Assembly: GCF_000156195.1 (NCBI RefSeq)
Contig: NZ_GG688323.1
Location: forward strand, 20,463 to 84,462
Direction of reading: 5' to 3'
Source of the DNA: Bacteroides finegoldii DSM 17565
Lineage (GTDB): Bacteria; Bacteroidota; Bacteroidia; Bacteroidales; Bacteroidaceae
DNA length: 64,000 bases
Within the stretch, counting starts at the first letter, position 1. The number at the start of each line of letters is the position of its first letter. The notes below the pieces were generated by a model. The model saw only the letters and a list, made by a program, of their open reading frames with translations. It ran no database searches and was not told the origin of the DNA. Both the position numbers and the translations under genes were made by a program. Positions 18,001 through 27,166 of the stretch are shown one piece after another.

Positions 18001-18180
18001 AATATCCTGTTCCGAAGCCTGATAACCACACGTTGAGAAATCGAGAATCCTATTTCCCAATTCGTCATTAAGGTAAGTAATCCGGTCGTCTTTTACTTGT
18101 AAAGCAAAGGTTTGCGCATGACTCTGCGCAAACCCGATACTTAATAATCCCAAAAGGATAGTTCTTATTTGTATATTCAT
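15085..18180 (-). CDS. Two-domain secreted protein: parallel beta-helix plus TIM-barrel-like domain (DUF6298-like); putative carbohydrate-active enzyme
   Basis: About 1031 residues from the ATG at 18180, which gives a clean signal peptide (MNIQIRTILLGLLSIGFAQSHAQ); an ATG at 18201 is also possible. Residues 25-510 have the recurring V-x-N/D-x-x-F pattern and His/Asn/Asp turns of a right-handed beta-helix of the pectate-lyase superfamily (GIVLRGMDKEST, NCGVENLTL, NCWVRQVNFRHF). Residues 530-1030 look like an alpha/beta barrel with candidate catalytic acids Glu719 (LLFHENYFQHN) and Glu803 (LTSAEFTG), resembling the DUF6298 domain. Its reaction is not known to me. It lies 30 bases behind the pectate-lyase gene, which has an RG-II-type operator in front, so I infer action on pectin or RG-II in the periplasm. 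Confidence 0.7.
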   Translation of the reverse strand: MNIQIRTILLGLLSIGFAQSHAQTFALQVKDDRITYLNDELGNRILDFSTCGYQASEQDIPSVRNVVFVSWKPGDNTTRIQRAIDYVASLPPDISGFRGAVLLDKGEFSLSGSIRIATSGIVLRGMDKESTILLKKGVDRGSLIYMEGENDLVIKDTLQVLSNYVPVNTKTLEVALGTSLKKGDRIMVTRPSGKEWIASLGCNIFGGGISALGWKEGDMDLTWDRVVSDINGNLLTLDAPLTVALDAKYGVSTIMTYQWNGRIENCGVENLTLVSDYDKHYPKDEDHCWTGISIEAAENCWVRQVNFRHFAGSAVIVQRTGSKITVEDCISKDPVSEIGGMRRCTFHTLGQQTLFQRCYSEQGIHDFAAGFCAAGPNAFVQCDSYQSLGFSGSIDAWACGLLFDVVNIDGHNLTFKNLGQDKNGAGWNTGNSLFWQCTAAEIECYTPAKDAQNRAYGCWAQFSGDGEWAQSNNHVQPRSIFYAQLTERLQKECAERARILPRNTSATSSPTVEVAMALAKEAYNPRLTLEHWIEENKFIPSVVPTGVKSIDDIKEKKTISNKQRTQPEISIVNGRIQMDGVLLVGGSHTTPWWNGKLKTNFLKKASPAITRFVPGREGLGLTDRIDSVVSFMKQKNILVFDQNYGLWYDRRRDDHERIRRRDGDVWGPFYEQPFGRSGQGTAWEGLSKYDLKRPNAWYWSRLKEFAEKGSKDGLLLFHENYFQHNILEAGAHWVDCPWRSSNNINETGFPEPVPFAGDKRIFVADMFYDISHPVRRELHRQYIRQCLNNFSDNSNVIQLTSAEFTGPLHFVQFWLDVIAEWEAETGKKAKVALSTTKDVQDAILADPKRAAVVDVIDIRYWHYKKDGIFAPEGGKNMAPRQHMRKMKVGKITFNEAYKAVSEYRRKFPQKAVTFYAQNYPSMGWAVFMASGSCPVIPCKDKAFLKDAAVMEVEETNTDQYKKLVKSDTGNIIYSKSGTEIPIHLSSGKYVLKYIHPDSGEVNTINKSLKIKGLYTLKVPDKKEGIYWFHKL

Positions 18181-18210
18181 TACAATAAACTTTATTATCA
18201 ATTTATTTGG

Positions 18211-19893
18211 CTAAAACAGACTTTTCCTTTTAGAAAGTGTATCATGATTGTTTTTCAAATCTGTCCAATCCACTTTCTTCTTTGTATCGATACCATTGAT
18301 ATATTTCTCAATGTTAGTATAGCCGTCCCCATTACAATCTTTCACTGCGTCGGAAGGATCGTTCGGATTCAGCCCGTTAGCAACTTCCCAAACATCCGGC
18401 ATCCCGTCATTATCTGTATCGGCATACGGTTCTCCTTTATATTCGGGAAGTCCGCCTACTTGACGGATGTCTGTAATAATTCCTTGTTTATAAGAGTCTG
18501 CCGGTAAACGTCTCTTTACATATGGTGACACAAATTCCGGAGCGTCTTTTACATAAATGGCTTTACCCATTCGTACTGTTTTGATCACACGGGAATCGAC
18601 TGCATCACGTTTTGGAAAGTTAGCTCCTGCATTGTCCAATACAAAGCTATAGGCTTTTGGAGTATCCATTATAGTGACAGGAGGCATTTTGAATGCTTCG
18701 TCCGATTTAATTTGCGGAAGGAACTTTTCTGAGTCTACGCCATCCTTAAGCTGTACACCGCCATCCCAATTGTTCTTTGTCACTTTTGCATTTCCATGAA
18801 TGATATTTCCGTTGACATAAGCTTTTCCAAAAGATAAAGGACGGTTTTTGTCACGTCCGGCTTCCGGTTTAAGGATACGATATGAGATCGGTTTGTCTAA
18901 TGGAGTAATGGGGCCCGGTTTGAAGTAATTATTAATCATGTTATAGAAACTTTTATTATCTCCTCCGTCCACAGAACGATTCCACCAATTAAATACGACA
19001 TTATTAACAAAATTGAAATCTCCGTCCATCCCTACCGAACTGTTACGGCTGATATTGGAAGCAAATAGATTACGGCAGAACATACTGTTATGCCCGCCGA
19101 TGGTAGCGCCGAAAGCATGATTGTAAGTGTCCAACGCTTCGGAGAATATAGAGTTCTGAATAGTGATATTTACAGTCGGAAGTTTCAGTCCGTGTCCATC
19201 TGCACCTCTATTGTATACGTGTCGGTAGATAGACATATTTTCATCCAGTCCCCAACTTGCCGAACAGTGGTCTATCATGATATTCCCGACTGCATTTCCG
19301 CCTACCGCATCATCACGAAAGGCAACATCCTGTGCACCACGACGGAAACGCATATGACGGATAACAACATCGTGTGTATCAATCAGAAAAGACTGTCCTG
19401 CCACACATATGCCGTCTCCCGGAGCCGTTTGTCCGGCAATGGTCACATACGGTGCACGTACACTGATAGGACTCTTGAGATGTATTACGCCCGATACATT
19501 GAAAACGATAATACGTGCCCCCCCCGTTTCACAAGCTTCACGGAATGTTCCGGGACCGGAATCTTCGAGCGATGTGACTACGATTACTTTCCCTCCACGA
19601 CCACCGGGAGTATACATTCCCCCTCCCTCCGCACCGGGAAAAGCGGGGATATTACTTTTTACCAAATCTTCCGGTTTTGAAGCCCACGGTTTATAGGGAC
19701 GTCCTTTTTGTGCCTCTTCCAAAACTGTCGGCAGAGCTTTTTCCCATGCTACATTTGATTGATGTTCAAACTCGGCTTCTTGTTTTGCCCCTCTTGCCTT
19801 TACAGAGTCCGGAATCACCGGATACTGCGCTGCCACAGGTAATATACAGGCAACCAGCATCCATGCTGATAATACTTTCTTGATGTTGTTCAT
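18211..19893 (-). CDS. Pectate lyase-like protein (PL1 type)
   Basis: About 560 residues from the ATG at 19893 (MNNIKKVLSAWMLVACILPVAAQ, a signal peptide). An upstream ATG at 19977 would overlap the regulator gene and is rejected because the operator-like element lies at 19924-19947. Residues 85-400 are a parallel beta-helix of the pectate lyase family: FPGAEGGGMYTPGGRGG, VTSLEDSGPGTFREA, VTIAGQTAPGDGI, IMIDHCSASWGLDENMS. The C-terminus has calcium-binding, thrombospondin-3/dockerin-like repeats (DTDNDGMPDVWEVANGLNPN and DCNGDGYTNIEKYI). The family cleaves alpha-1,4-linked galacturonan by beta-elimination with calcium. It is the first gene of a two-gene unit next to the RG-II regulator. Confidence 0.8.
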   Translation of the reverse strand: MNNIKKVLSAWMLVACILPVAAQYPVIPDSVKARGAKQEAEFEHQSNVAWEKALPTVLEEAQKGRPYKPWASKPEDLVKSNIPAFPGAEGGGMYTPGGRGGKVIVVTSLEDSGPGTFREACETGGARIIVFNVSGVIHLKSPISVRAPYVTIAGQTAPGDGICVAGQSFLIDTHDVVIRHMRFRRGAQDVAFRDDAVGGNAVGNIMIDHCSASWGLDENMSIYRHVYNRGADGHGLKLPTVNITIQNSIFSEALDTYNHAFGATIGGHNSMFCRNLFASNISRNSSVGMDGDFNFVNNVVFNWWNRSVDGGDNKSFYNMINNYFKPGPITPLDKPISYRILKPEAGRDKNRPLSFGKAYVNGNIIHGNAKVTKNNWDGGVQLKDGVDSEKFLPQIKSDEAFKMPPVTIMDTPKAYSFVLDNAGANFPKRDAVDSRVIKTVRMGKAIYVKDAPEFVSPYVKRRLPADSYKQGIITDIRQVGGLPEYKGEPYADTDNDGMPDVWEVANGLNPNDPSDAVKDCNGDGYTNIEKYINGIDTKKKVDWTDLKNNHDTLSKRKSLF

Positions 19894-19923
19894 TCTTTCG
19901 AATCTTAATAGGTTTTCTAAAAA

Positions 19924-19947
19924 GACGATTAAGAAAGCGTTTTGTAA
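19924..19947 (-). promoter_or_regulatory. RG-II operator-like element, site F (one mismatch)
   Basis: Read towards the pectate-lyase gene: TTAC, AAAA and 12 more bases (16 in all), then CGTC followed by TTT. It differs from the other five sites only by GTAC to TTAC. It lies just past the regulator stop codon (19952) and 30 bases before the pectate-lyase ATG, the same spacing as sites A, B and E. Confidence 0.6.
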
Positions 19948-19951
19948 CCGG

Positions 19952-22900
19952 TTATTTCTCTCCTTTCCGCCATTCATTCATATATTCGCGGGGAGTTTGG
20001 TTATATTTCTTCCGGAAACATTTACTATAATAGCCGGAATCCTTGAATCCGACAGCAAAAGCAATTTCAGAGACACTTAAATCCGTACTCTTAATCAATT
20101 CAATAGATTTGTTCAGACGAATTTCTTTAACCAAATCTACGGGGGCTAACCCGGTTAGGCTCTTCAACTTTTTAAAGAATGCCGAACGACTCAAACCTAT
20201 ACCGGAAGCTATTGTATCTATATTGAAATCACTATCATCCATATTCTCTTCGATCACTTGATGGATTTTCTCGAGGAACTGTACATCTTTCTTTACCAGG
20301 TACTGTTCATAACTATCCTCTTCCGTCGTTGTCTGGTTCTCCATTTGCTGCCGGATACGTTCACGGAATAATTTTCGCTCAGACAATAACTGGTCGATTC
20401 GTGCCAACAGGTATTCTTTGCTGAATGGTTTAGTTATATAAGCATTGGCACCCAAAGTTATGGCTTTTGTCTTGGCACCTTCATCATTCTTTGCAGTCAG
20501 TATTATTACAGGAATATGGCTGATTTGGAAATCTTTACGGATAGACTGTAACATTTCCAACCCGTCCATCTCAGGCATCATCTGATCTGTCACCACAATG
20601 TCCGGATGGTAAAGATGGACTTTCTTCAAACCTTCTACTCCATTATTGGCAATATGGATGTTGAATTTGTCTTCTAATTGCAATTTTATCAGTTGACAAA
20701 GATCTCTGTTATCTTCTACTAATAACAGGGTCGGTAGTGAAGAGTCTATTTCCGGTTCTTCTTCTGTAGTTTCTACCGAAGAAATATTCGTAACAGCTTC
20801 TTCTTCGGAAGCGGTTGGAGCAGTTTCCGTGTCGCTGACATAGAAGTCGACTTCCGACGGACGATAGTGTTCCTTATCCATCAGAAGTTCAACTGTAAAT
20901 ACGGCTCCCTGTCCTTCGGGACTTTCAGCATAAATAGAACCATGATGCAGGTTTACGATTTCTTTAGAAAGTGCCAGACCAATGCCTGTACCTTGATAGT
21001 ATGGATTCTTAGTATTTTCTCCTTGTGAGAAGCGTTCGAATATTTCAGTCAGCTTACTTTGTGGAATGCCCTCTCCATTATCTTCTACCCGTACGAAACA
21101 GCGTTTTCCGTCATCCGTCAATCCGGTAGTGACGTAGATACTTCCACCGGAATGCGTGAACTTAAACGCATTGGATATAATGTTGCGGATGACAATACTT
21201 AATTTTTCCTTGTCTGCCCATACCATAATAGATTCGTCCGGTAACTGGAAAGTGAAACTAACTTCATTCTCTTCTGAAAGTACACGGAATTCTTTCTGGA
21301 AAGAAGCTATCATTTCATTAAAATCAATCAAAGAAACATGCAAGCGCATCTTGCCATTCTGAATCTTCCGGAAATCCAATATCTGATTCACCAATTGTAA
21401 CATTTGATTGGTATTCTTCTCCATCAGATCAACATACTGCAATCCTTTCGGGGATAATTTTTCCCGTTCTTTCAGTTCCTGTATAGGTCCTTTTATCAAT
21501 GTCAAGGGAGTGCGAAGTTCATGGGAAATATTGGTAAAGAACTTAATTTTCATTTCCGATACTTTTTGCTCGATATAGATATCATTCTTCATTTTGATCA
21601 TGAAGAAAGCCAGGCGCAAACCGAAATAAAGAGCTGCCAATCCAAGTATGACATAAATAATCATTGCCCACCAACTCAGCCACCAGGGTGGAAGAACCGT
21701 AACGGCTAAAGTTCGGCTCGAAACAAGTTCGGGATTGGCTTCATCCAGCGTTTCTACACGGAAAGTATAATCACCGGGAGGCACATTAGTATAAGAAGCA
21801 ATCCGGTTCTTTCCATTATAATGCCATTCTTTTTCATATCCTTCAAGTATGTAACGATAAGATACCCTGTTCTGATTATAAAAATTCAGAGCAGCGAATT
21901 CTATTGTGAACATGGACTGGTTGTATTTCAGTTGAATCGCATCGGTATAAATAATGGATTCTTTTAGAATGGGGCAATCCTGAAAACTCCGCAGATCGCG
22001 ATTGGATACTTTGAAATCGACAATACGTGTATCATAGTCCATGTGTTGTGTTTCCAACTTATCCGGAGAAAATGCCAATATACCTTGTCGTGTACCGAGC
22101 CATAAATCTCCGTTTAATGTACGAAGTGTACTTCCCTCTTCCAATTCTACGTTTAGGAAACCGTCATATTTATCATAATTGCGGAACTGTTCGGTAGCTT
22201 TATTAAAGCAGGACAAACCGATTTCTGTTGTAAACCAGAGATTTCCGTTTTTATCTTCTACAATTGACTTGACTACGTCATTATTCATTCCTTCACGTAT
22301 GCCGTATGATTTAAAGATCGGTTCATGCTTTTCTTTATCATATCGAATAAGTTTGTTCAGACCTCCACCAAATACGCTTACCCAGATTTGCGAGTCAGTG
22401 TCCTTATATAGCACATAAATATCATTATCAGCGACATTGGATCGTTCGCTGACTTGACGGTAAGTCTCAAATTGTATCTGTTCGGGTGTTGCAAAATGTC
22501 CGTCGAAAGACATTAAACCATCCATTGTTCCTACCCATATCCGACCGTCTTCATCTTCTGTCATTGTGCGTACCTCCATATATAGTCCATAAGGAGGATA
22601 CTGTTTCAGTCCGTTGTATTTATGTTTGAAAACAACTTCTCCGTTTTCTTCGGCAATCAGATTTAATCCTCCTCCCAATAATCCTACCCAAATGCGTTCC
22701 TGACTATCTTGGTAAGTAAAGTATACGTCATTATTACTAATGGAGTTTGAATCTTTCGGATCATTCTTGTAACGGGTAAAACGCAGTCCATGAGGTGAGT
22801 TCATATCCGGTTCAGCTTTCACCAATCCATTACCTTTGGTAGAGAACCATAGATTTCCGTCTTTATCTTCCATAATATGATAGACTGCTCCCAACAGGTA

Positions 22901-24382
22901 GTTATGGTCCGAGAAAATCTGCTTCACTTGTCCGTTACGATCAAGACGGTATAGAGCCTGCCATCGGGTTCCTACCCAAATATCTCCGTTTTGTGCCTGA
23001 TAGAGAGCACGGATTCCTTGATTCCAGGATGTCTGTTTTTCTGTAGAAACTGGAACGGGAGATATATCGGTCAGTAACTGGAATTGTTTTTTGGGGAAAT
23101 TCACTCGATACACCCCGCTACCGGTAGATGCTAACCAAAGGATTCCATCTTTATCCAATAACAAATGAAAAAAAAGTTGATTGGGAAGATCCTCAGAGAA
23201 AGGTTTCATTTGATTGATACGGGTCATTTCCAGCTTATCCCTGTCGAAAAGAAGAATTTCTCCGCCCGGAGTGAGAAAAAACATTCCTTGCTCACCTGCA
23301 TCCTGCATCTCAAAATTGCCAATGGTATTCTGATTGGGAAAAGTAAAACGATGACTACTTTTATTCAGAGGATCATAATATATCAATGCGTGATTGCCTT
23401 CCTGAAACCATATTTTATCATATTTGTCATAGAATATGATGCCACTATCCTCTTGGGGGATTGTAAACGGTAGTTTGGTTAGCTGTTTGTAACCGATGTT
23501 GTATTCGTATGCTCCGTCATTGGTAGTTATATACATCAAGCCGGACTCGGTGACCAGTAAACGAGAGATAGCCTGTTTGATCTCCGGTATCTCGTAACGA
23601 TTCACAACCCCATTTTGAGGATCAATGCTATAGATATGCCCGTTTTGATCTCCCAGCCACAGGAACTTGGAATTATAAGAAGCGCAAGTGAACAATTTGG
23701 GATCGGCAGAAACTTTTTTTTGTATAAAATCGGAAGGTTTATCTTTCAAGGCACTTCCTTTTCTAAGAGACAGAATCTGGTAATCCATACCTATCCAATT
23801 AATAAATTCAGCAGTTTCACAAAACACATTATGTTTCAAACGCATATCATATACGTTCACATTGGGGCGTGAGTCGTGCAACTGCTTCATTGTAATCTTG
23901 CCTGTTTTATCGGTATGTGCACGCAACAAACTTTTATCTTTAGTCAACAGTAGAACGTCTCCGTCTTCTGTCGTTTGAATCTTGATAATCTGAATATTCT
24001 CGGAGTATTCTTTTACATCATCATAGACGGCATGAAAAGTTTCATGCTTCTTGTCAAATAAATATAGTTTGCGGTCAATAGTCTTGAGCCATAGAAAACC
24101 ATTCTTATCTTCTACAATACGCTGAATCTTGCGAGGAGGAATATCTGCAGAATAAAAACCGTCCCGATTATCATACGAACGGAATTTAGCTCCGTCAAAG
24201 CTGCATAATCCGTACCATGTGCCAAACCAGACAAATCCATCTGTCCCTTTTAAAGTGCAGTTGACGATGTTATTGGGCAAACCACGTTCAGCCGTATAAT
24301 GTTCTACAATCATATTTGGATAGGCAAAAGCACATACACCCGCCAACGATAATAATAGTATTAGAATATTCCGTTTTCTCAT
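19952..24382 (-). CDS. Hybrid two-component system regulator of the RG-II locus
   Basis: A 1476-residue sensor-regulator corresponding to the one I recall as BT0981. A signal peptide (1-20) is followed by two Reg_prop propellers (HYTAERGLPNNIVNC, DGFVWFGTWYGL, DGRIWVGTMDGLMSF), a Y_Y_Y domain and a membrane helix near 900-930. The kinase core has His954 in NISHELRTPLTLIKG, N-box NIISNAFKFT and G-box DNGEGIP. The receiver carries Asp1266 in VVTDQMMPEMDG and Lys in YITKPFS. The AraC-type DNA-binding domain closes the protein (GLSRSAFFKKLKSLTG, AFAVGFKDSGYYSKCFRKKY). It should sense an RG-II fragment in the periplasm and bind operators in front of the glycosidase units. It has its own -7 box and is flanked by co-oriented enzyme genes on both sides. 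Confidence 0.95.
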   Translation of the reverse strand: MRKRNILILLLSLAGVCAFAYPNMIVEHYTAERGLPNNIVNCTLKGTDGFVWFGTWYGLCSFDGAKFRSYDNRDGFYSADIPPRKIQRIVEDKNGFLWLKTIDRKLYLFDKKHETFHAVYDDVKEYSENIQIIKIQTTEDGDVLLLTKDKSLLRAHTDKTGKITMKQLHDSRPNVNVYDMRLKHNVFCETAEFINWIGMDYQILSLRKGSALKDKPSDFIQKKVSADPKLFTCASYNSKFLWLGDQNGHIYSIDPQNGVVNRYEIPEIKQAISRLLVTESGLMYITTNDGAYEYNIGYKQLTKLPFTIPQEDSGIIFYDKYDKIWFQEGNHALIYYDPLNKSSHRFTFPNQNTIGNFEMQDAGEQGMFFLTPGGEILLFDRDKLEMTRINQMKPFSEDLPNQLFFHLLLDKDGILWLASTGSGVYRVNFPKKQFQLLTDISPVPVSTEKQTSWNQGIRALYQAQNGDIWVGTRWQALYRLDRNGQVKQIFSDHNYLLGAVYHIMEDKDGNLWFSTKGNGLVKAEPDMNSPHGLRFTRYKNDPKDSNSISNNDVYFTYQDSQERIWVGLLGGGLNLIAEENGEVVFKHKYNGLKQYPPYGLYMEVRTMTEDEDGRIWVGTMDGLMSFDGHFATPEQIQFETYRQVSERSNVADNDIYVLYKDTDSQIWVSVFGGGLNKLIRYDKEKHEPIFKSYGIREGMNNDVVKSIVEDKNGNLWFTTEIGLSCFNKATEQFRNYDKYDGFLNVELEEGSTLRTLNGDLWLGTRQGILAFSPDKLETQHMDYDTRIVDFKVSNRDLRSFQDCPILKESIIYTDAIQLKYNQSMFTIEFAALNFYNQNRVSYRYILEGYEKEWHYNGKNRIASYTNVPPGDYTFRVETLDEANPELVSSRTLAVTVLPPWWLSWWAMIIYVILGLAALYFGLRLAFFMIKMKNDIYIEQKVSEMKIKFFTNISHELRTPLTLIKGPIQELKEREKLSPKGLQYVDLMEKNTNQMLQLVNQILDFRKIQNGKMRLHVSLIDFNEMIASFQKEFRVLSEENEVSFTFQLPDESIMVWADKEKLSIVIRNIISNAFKFTHSGGSIYVTTGLTDDGKRCFVRVEDNGEGIPQSKLTEIFERFSQGENTKNPYYQGTGIGLALSKEIVNLHHGSIYAESPEGQGAVFTVELLMDKEHYRPSEVDFYVSDTETAPTASEEEAVTNISSVETTEEEPEIDSSLPTLLLVEDNRDLCQLIKLQLEDKFNIHIANNGVEGLKKVHLYHPDIVVTDQMMPEMDGLEMLQSIRKDFQISHIPVIILTAKNDEGAKTKAITLGANAYITKPFSKEYLLARIDQLLSERKLFRERIRQQMENQTTTEEDSYEQYLVKKDVQFLEKIHQVIEENMDDSDFNIDTIASGIGLSRSAFFKKLKSLTGLAPVDLVKEIRLNKSIELIKSTDLSVSEIAFAVGFKDSGYYSKCFRKKYNQTPREYMNEWRKGEK

Positions 24383-24412
24383 TTATGATAATAATAGAGG
24401 TTTTAATGCTCC

Positions 24413-24420
24413 CAAAGGTA
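24413..24420 (-). promoter_or_regulatory. -7 promoter box of the RG-II regulator gene
   Basis: TACCTTTG on the minus strand is an exact TAnnTTTG match, 30 bases before the ATG at 24382. It indicates constitutive expression of the sensor separately from the GH2 gene upstream. No RG-II operator element accompanies it. Confidence 0.55.
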
Positions 24421-24431
24421 GTCTTTTTTTT

Positions 24432-24459
24432 GAAGATAGTGACTGGAATCACTATCTTC
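24432..24459 (-). terminator. Hairpin between the GH2 gene and the regulator gene
   Basis: A perfect 11-bp stem (GAAGATAGTGA and its complement) with a 6-base loop lies 15 bases after the GH2 stop codon. No T-run follows on the minus strand, so it may attenuate or stabilise the transcript end rather than be a classical terminator. Confidence 0.5.
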
Positions 24460-24474
24460 TTATTGTTTCTTGTG

Positions 24475-27114
24475 CTATTTTTCAGTTCCGAATTCGGTCT
24501 GTTGGCGTTCTACTTCGTCCAATACTCGTTGGCGTTCTTCTTCGGTGAGCTGTAGCTTTCCTTCCGATTTCCTTTCCGACAAACCGGTTTTCATTGTAGG
24601 TGAAGTGATTGTTTGTTCTTTGTAGCAGAAAGGAAATTCGGCCGGGATACTTTCAAACTCCAATTCGGCAGCCATAGGAGCCTGTGTTCCTTCAAATTGT
24701 ACATGAGCTTTCACTTTAATCTTTCCGGCTTTCCGAGTAGACCGGACCAACAAAGGAGCCGAACCGAATTCTACAGTACGAGGATTGGCGCCAATGGTAG
24801 CGTCACCAATAATTTGTCCTTCTCCTTCTACAGTGAACACAATATTTTCTTTTGCCAGACGACGCACATTACCGCTATCATCTGTCACTTCGGCAACTAC
24901 CACAATGAAATCCGAACCGTCCGCTATCAAATTTACTTTTTGAGTATCTGCATACAAACGAAGTTTGGTAGACCGACGGGAAGGCATTTTCTTTTGTGTA
25001 CACACCACTTTTCCGTCAATGATACCTTCAGCAACCATATTTACTTTCTGCCAGTTCTTTTGTGTATAGCTATATCCGCGTGCTTCCCAGAAATCCCATA
25101 CATCTTCGAATATAACAGGTGCATTCGGCATATGCCCTTTGGCATGAATTACAGGCTTAGTCCATGATTTCGTCCCATCATAGATAGAAAGACGCACCGA
25201 GTCGCAGTTACTGAATATCACTACATCTTTATCGGAGAACTGTGACATTTCATGAGCAATGAATACCATTGGTCCACATTCTGTCAGCGGATGGTGAAGA
25301 TTGGCGGGTGATTGACTACGGAACATTTCGTAGGCATATTTCTTTTGTCGGAAAGCATCATATATACCTCCCCAATAAGGATCGGGATGATAACCGCGCT
25401 GATGATCGAACGGATGCCATTGTGCTCCACCGATAAACTGACCGGTAGTACGGTACATCTCATCATAACTTTTAGCCAAAGACAGCGCCTGTACGAGCAG
25501 CGGACGTTCCCCCCAACTGCGGCTCGCACGGTTATTGTTGTTGTGAGCGTACCAATCGTCTACATTCTCTCCGAATTCACGGGTGAAAATACATTGCTCC
25601 GGCCTATCAGTCTTTTCGTCATCTCCCGGCCAACCGTAAACTACGTCATAATGTTCTTTCACACCGGCGGAATGCACATCGGCAGCAGCTACGGGACGTC
25701 CCGGATAAGGAAATTCTTCTTTGGTTATTTCGAGTGCTTTCAAGGCAAAGTCGAGCGGATAGCGGGTTTCATTCAGAATAGGTTCCCACATCAAAACAGA
25801 TGGGTGATTACGGTCACGGCGAATCATTTCGCGGGTGTTTTGATGAACCAATTCTCCGAATTTCACATCCTTGTTCCAATATTGCCATCCCGGAGTAGCT
25901 ACGATAACAAACATACCGAGTTCATCGCAAGCATCCATAAAAGCAGGATCTTGTGGATAGTGTGCTACCCGGATAATTGTGCAACCGGCATCCCGCAGGC
26001 GTTTTGCATCCCGCCATTGCTGAGAATTAGGCAGGGCATTGCCTACGTATGCAAAGTCCTGATGGCGGTTGGCGCCTACTAATTGACCGAAGGGCTTTCC
26101 GTTCAGCCAGAAACCATCCTTACCACGAAATTCCGCTTGGCGGATTCCGATACGTGTGATGCCTCCGTCAATGGACTGATTACCTTTTTTAACCCGTGAT
26201 TGCACTCTATATAAATAAGGTGAATCGGGTGACCACAGTTTAGGGTTCTTTATCTCTATCTGCTGCCGGATCGTTTTCTTTTCTCCGGGTTTTAGGAAAA
26301 GCTTGCCGGAAGCTCGTCTGATAACCTTTCCATCAGTATCTGTCAGAGCCGTTTCCACAGTAACGGTTTCGGAATGCTGATCCTTATTTTGTAGTTCCGT
26401 ATTTACATAAACTTGTGCGCTCTTTTCACTGATCTTGTCGAAATGAACAAAAACTCCACCACCTGCAATAGTTTGGGACTCTATTGCGTCAGTAATGGAT
26501 ACCGGTGATTTAGCTATCATCCATACATCACGGTAGATACCGCCATGATAGGCAAAATCCAACGTATATTGGGGCTTGCCGGGAGGAAAGGATTTATCAT
26601 TGCTATTGTCTACAAAAACGGCAAGCAGACAAGAGTCTCCTGCCTGTACACCATTGGCTGTCAAATCCAAAGTAAAAGGAAGATAACCGCCAATATGTTC
26701 TTGAATACGCTTTCCGTTTAAGTAAAGGATTTGCTTTCCCATCGCTGCCTCAAAGTGGAGCAGGACCTGTTTTCCTTTGGTTTCCGCAGGAAGTACGAAA
26801 TGCTTGCGATACCAGGCAGGGCCTTGATAGTTACGACAGCCGCTAGCTTCGGCAGGCATTAACTCTACTGTATGAGGGGTGGAAACAATTGTCCAGGAAC
26901 AATCGTCGAAATCAACGGATTCGGCTCCACAAATGTCCCCCTTGAAAAATCTCCATCCCGGATTGAAGTTATACACTTGTCGTCCGCTACCGGGGAGCTG
27001 AATGAATCCGGCAACTGATGTTTCGGGGCGGTAAGTTTCTATTGTCCACCCTTTCTCTATCAGTGAGAATAACAATAGAAAAGCTGATAAAATTAAAAAC
27101 AGTCTTTTATTCAT
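24475..27114 (-). CDS. GH2 family glycoside hydrolase (probably the RG-II alpha-L-arabinopyranosidase)
   Basis: About 879 residues from the ATG at 27114 (MNKRLFLILSAFLLLFSLIEKGW, signal peptide); the ATG at 27141 is less likely. The order is GH2 sugar-binding jelly roll (about 45-200), immunoglobulin-like domain and TIM barrel. Acid/base Glu449 is in WEPILNETRYP and nucleophile Glu513 in TREFGENVDDW. The C-terminus holds further Ig-like domains with a family-typical EGEGQIIGD stretch. It corresponds in order and size to BT0983, for which I recall alpha-L-arabinopyranosidase activity on side chain B; this is memory, not proof. It is the last gene of the operon led by GH106. Confidence 0.85.
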   Translation of the reverse strand: MNKRLFLILSAFLLLFSLIEKGWTIETYRPETSVAGFIQLPGSGRQVYNFNPGWRFFKGDICGAESVDFDDCSWTIVSTPHTVELMPAEASGCRNYQGPAWYRKHFVLPAETKGKQVLLHFEAAMGKQILYLNGKRIQEHIGGYLPFTLDLTANGVQAGDSCLLAVFVDNSNDKSFPPGKPQYTLDFAYHGGIYRDVWMIAKSPVSITDAIESQTIAGGGVFVHFDKISEKSAQVYVNTELQNKDQHSETVTVETALTDTDGKVIRRASGKLFLKPGEKKTIRQQIEIKNPKLWSPDSPYLYRVQSRVKKGNQSIDGGITRIGIRQAEFRGKDGFWLNGKPFGQLVGANRHQDFAYVGNALPNSQQWRDAKRLRDAGCTIIRVAHYPQDPAFMDACDELGMFVIVATPGWQYWNKDVKFGELVHQNTREMIRRDRNHPSVLMWEPILNETRYPLDFALKALEITKEEFPYPGRPVAAADVHSAGVKEHYDVVYGWPGDDEKTDRPEQCIFTREFGENVDDWYAHNNNNRASRSWGERPLLVQALSLAKSYDEMYRTTGQFIGGAQWHPFDHQRGYHPDPYWGGIYDAFRQKKYAYEMFRSQSPANLHHPLTECGPMVFIAHEMSQFSDKDVVIFSNCDSVRLSIYDGTKSWTKPVIHAKGHMPNAPVIFEDVWDFWEARGYSYTQKNWQKVNMVAEGIIDGKVVCTQKKMPSRRSTKLRLYADTQKVNLIADGSDFIVVVAEVTDDSGNVRRLAKENIVFTVEGEGQIIGDATIGANPRTVEFGSAPLLVRSTRKAGKIKVKAHVQFEGTQAPMAAELEFESIPAEFPFCYKEQTITSPTMKTGLSERKSEGKLQLTEEERQRVLDEVERQQTEFGTEK

Positions 27115-27166
27115 AATACTTTTATTTATGGCTTCTTTCATTTCATAATATAGGGATGTAGACTTT

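Noticed and set aside
24432..24459. Classical terminator after the GH2 gene
   Set aside because: The stem is perfect, but it is followed by A and not T on the minus strand; kept only as a hairpin with reduced confidence.
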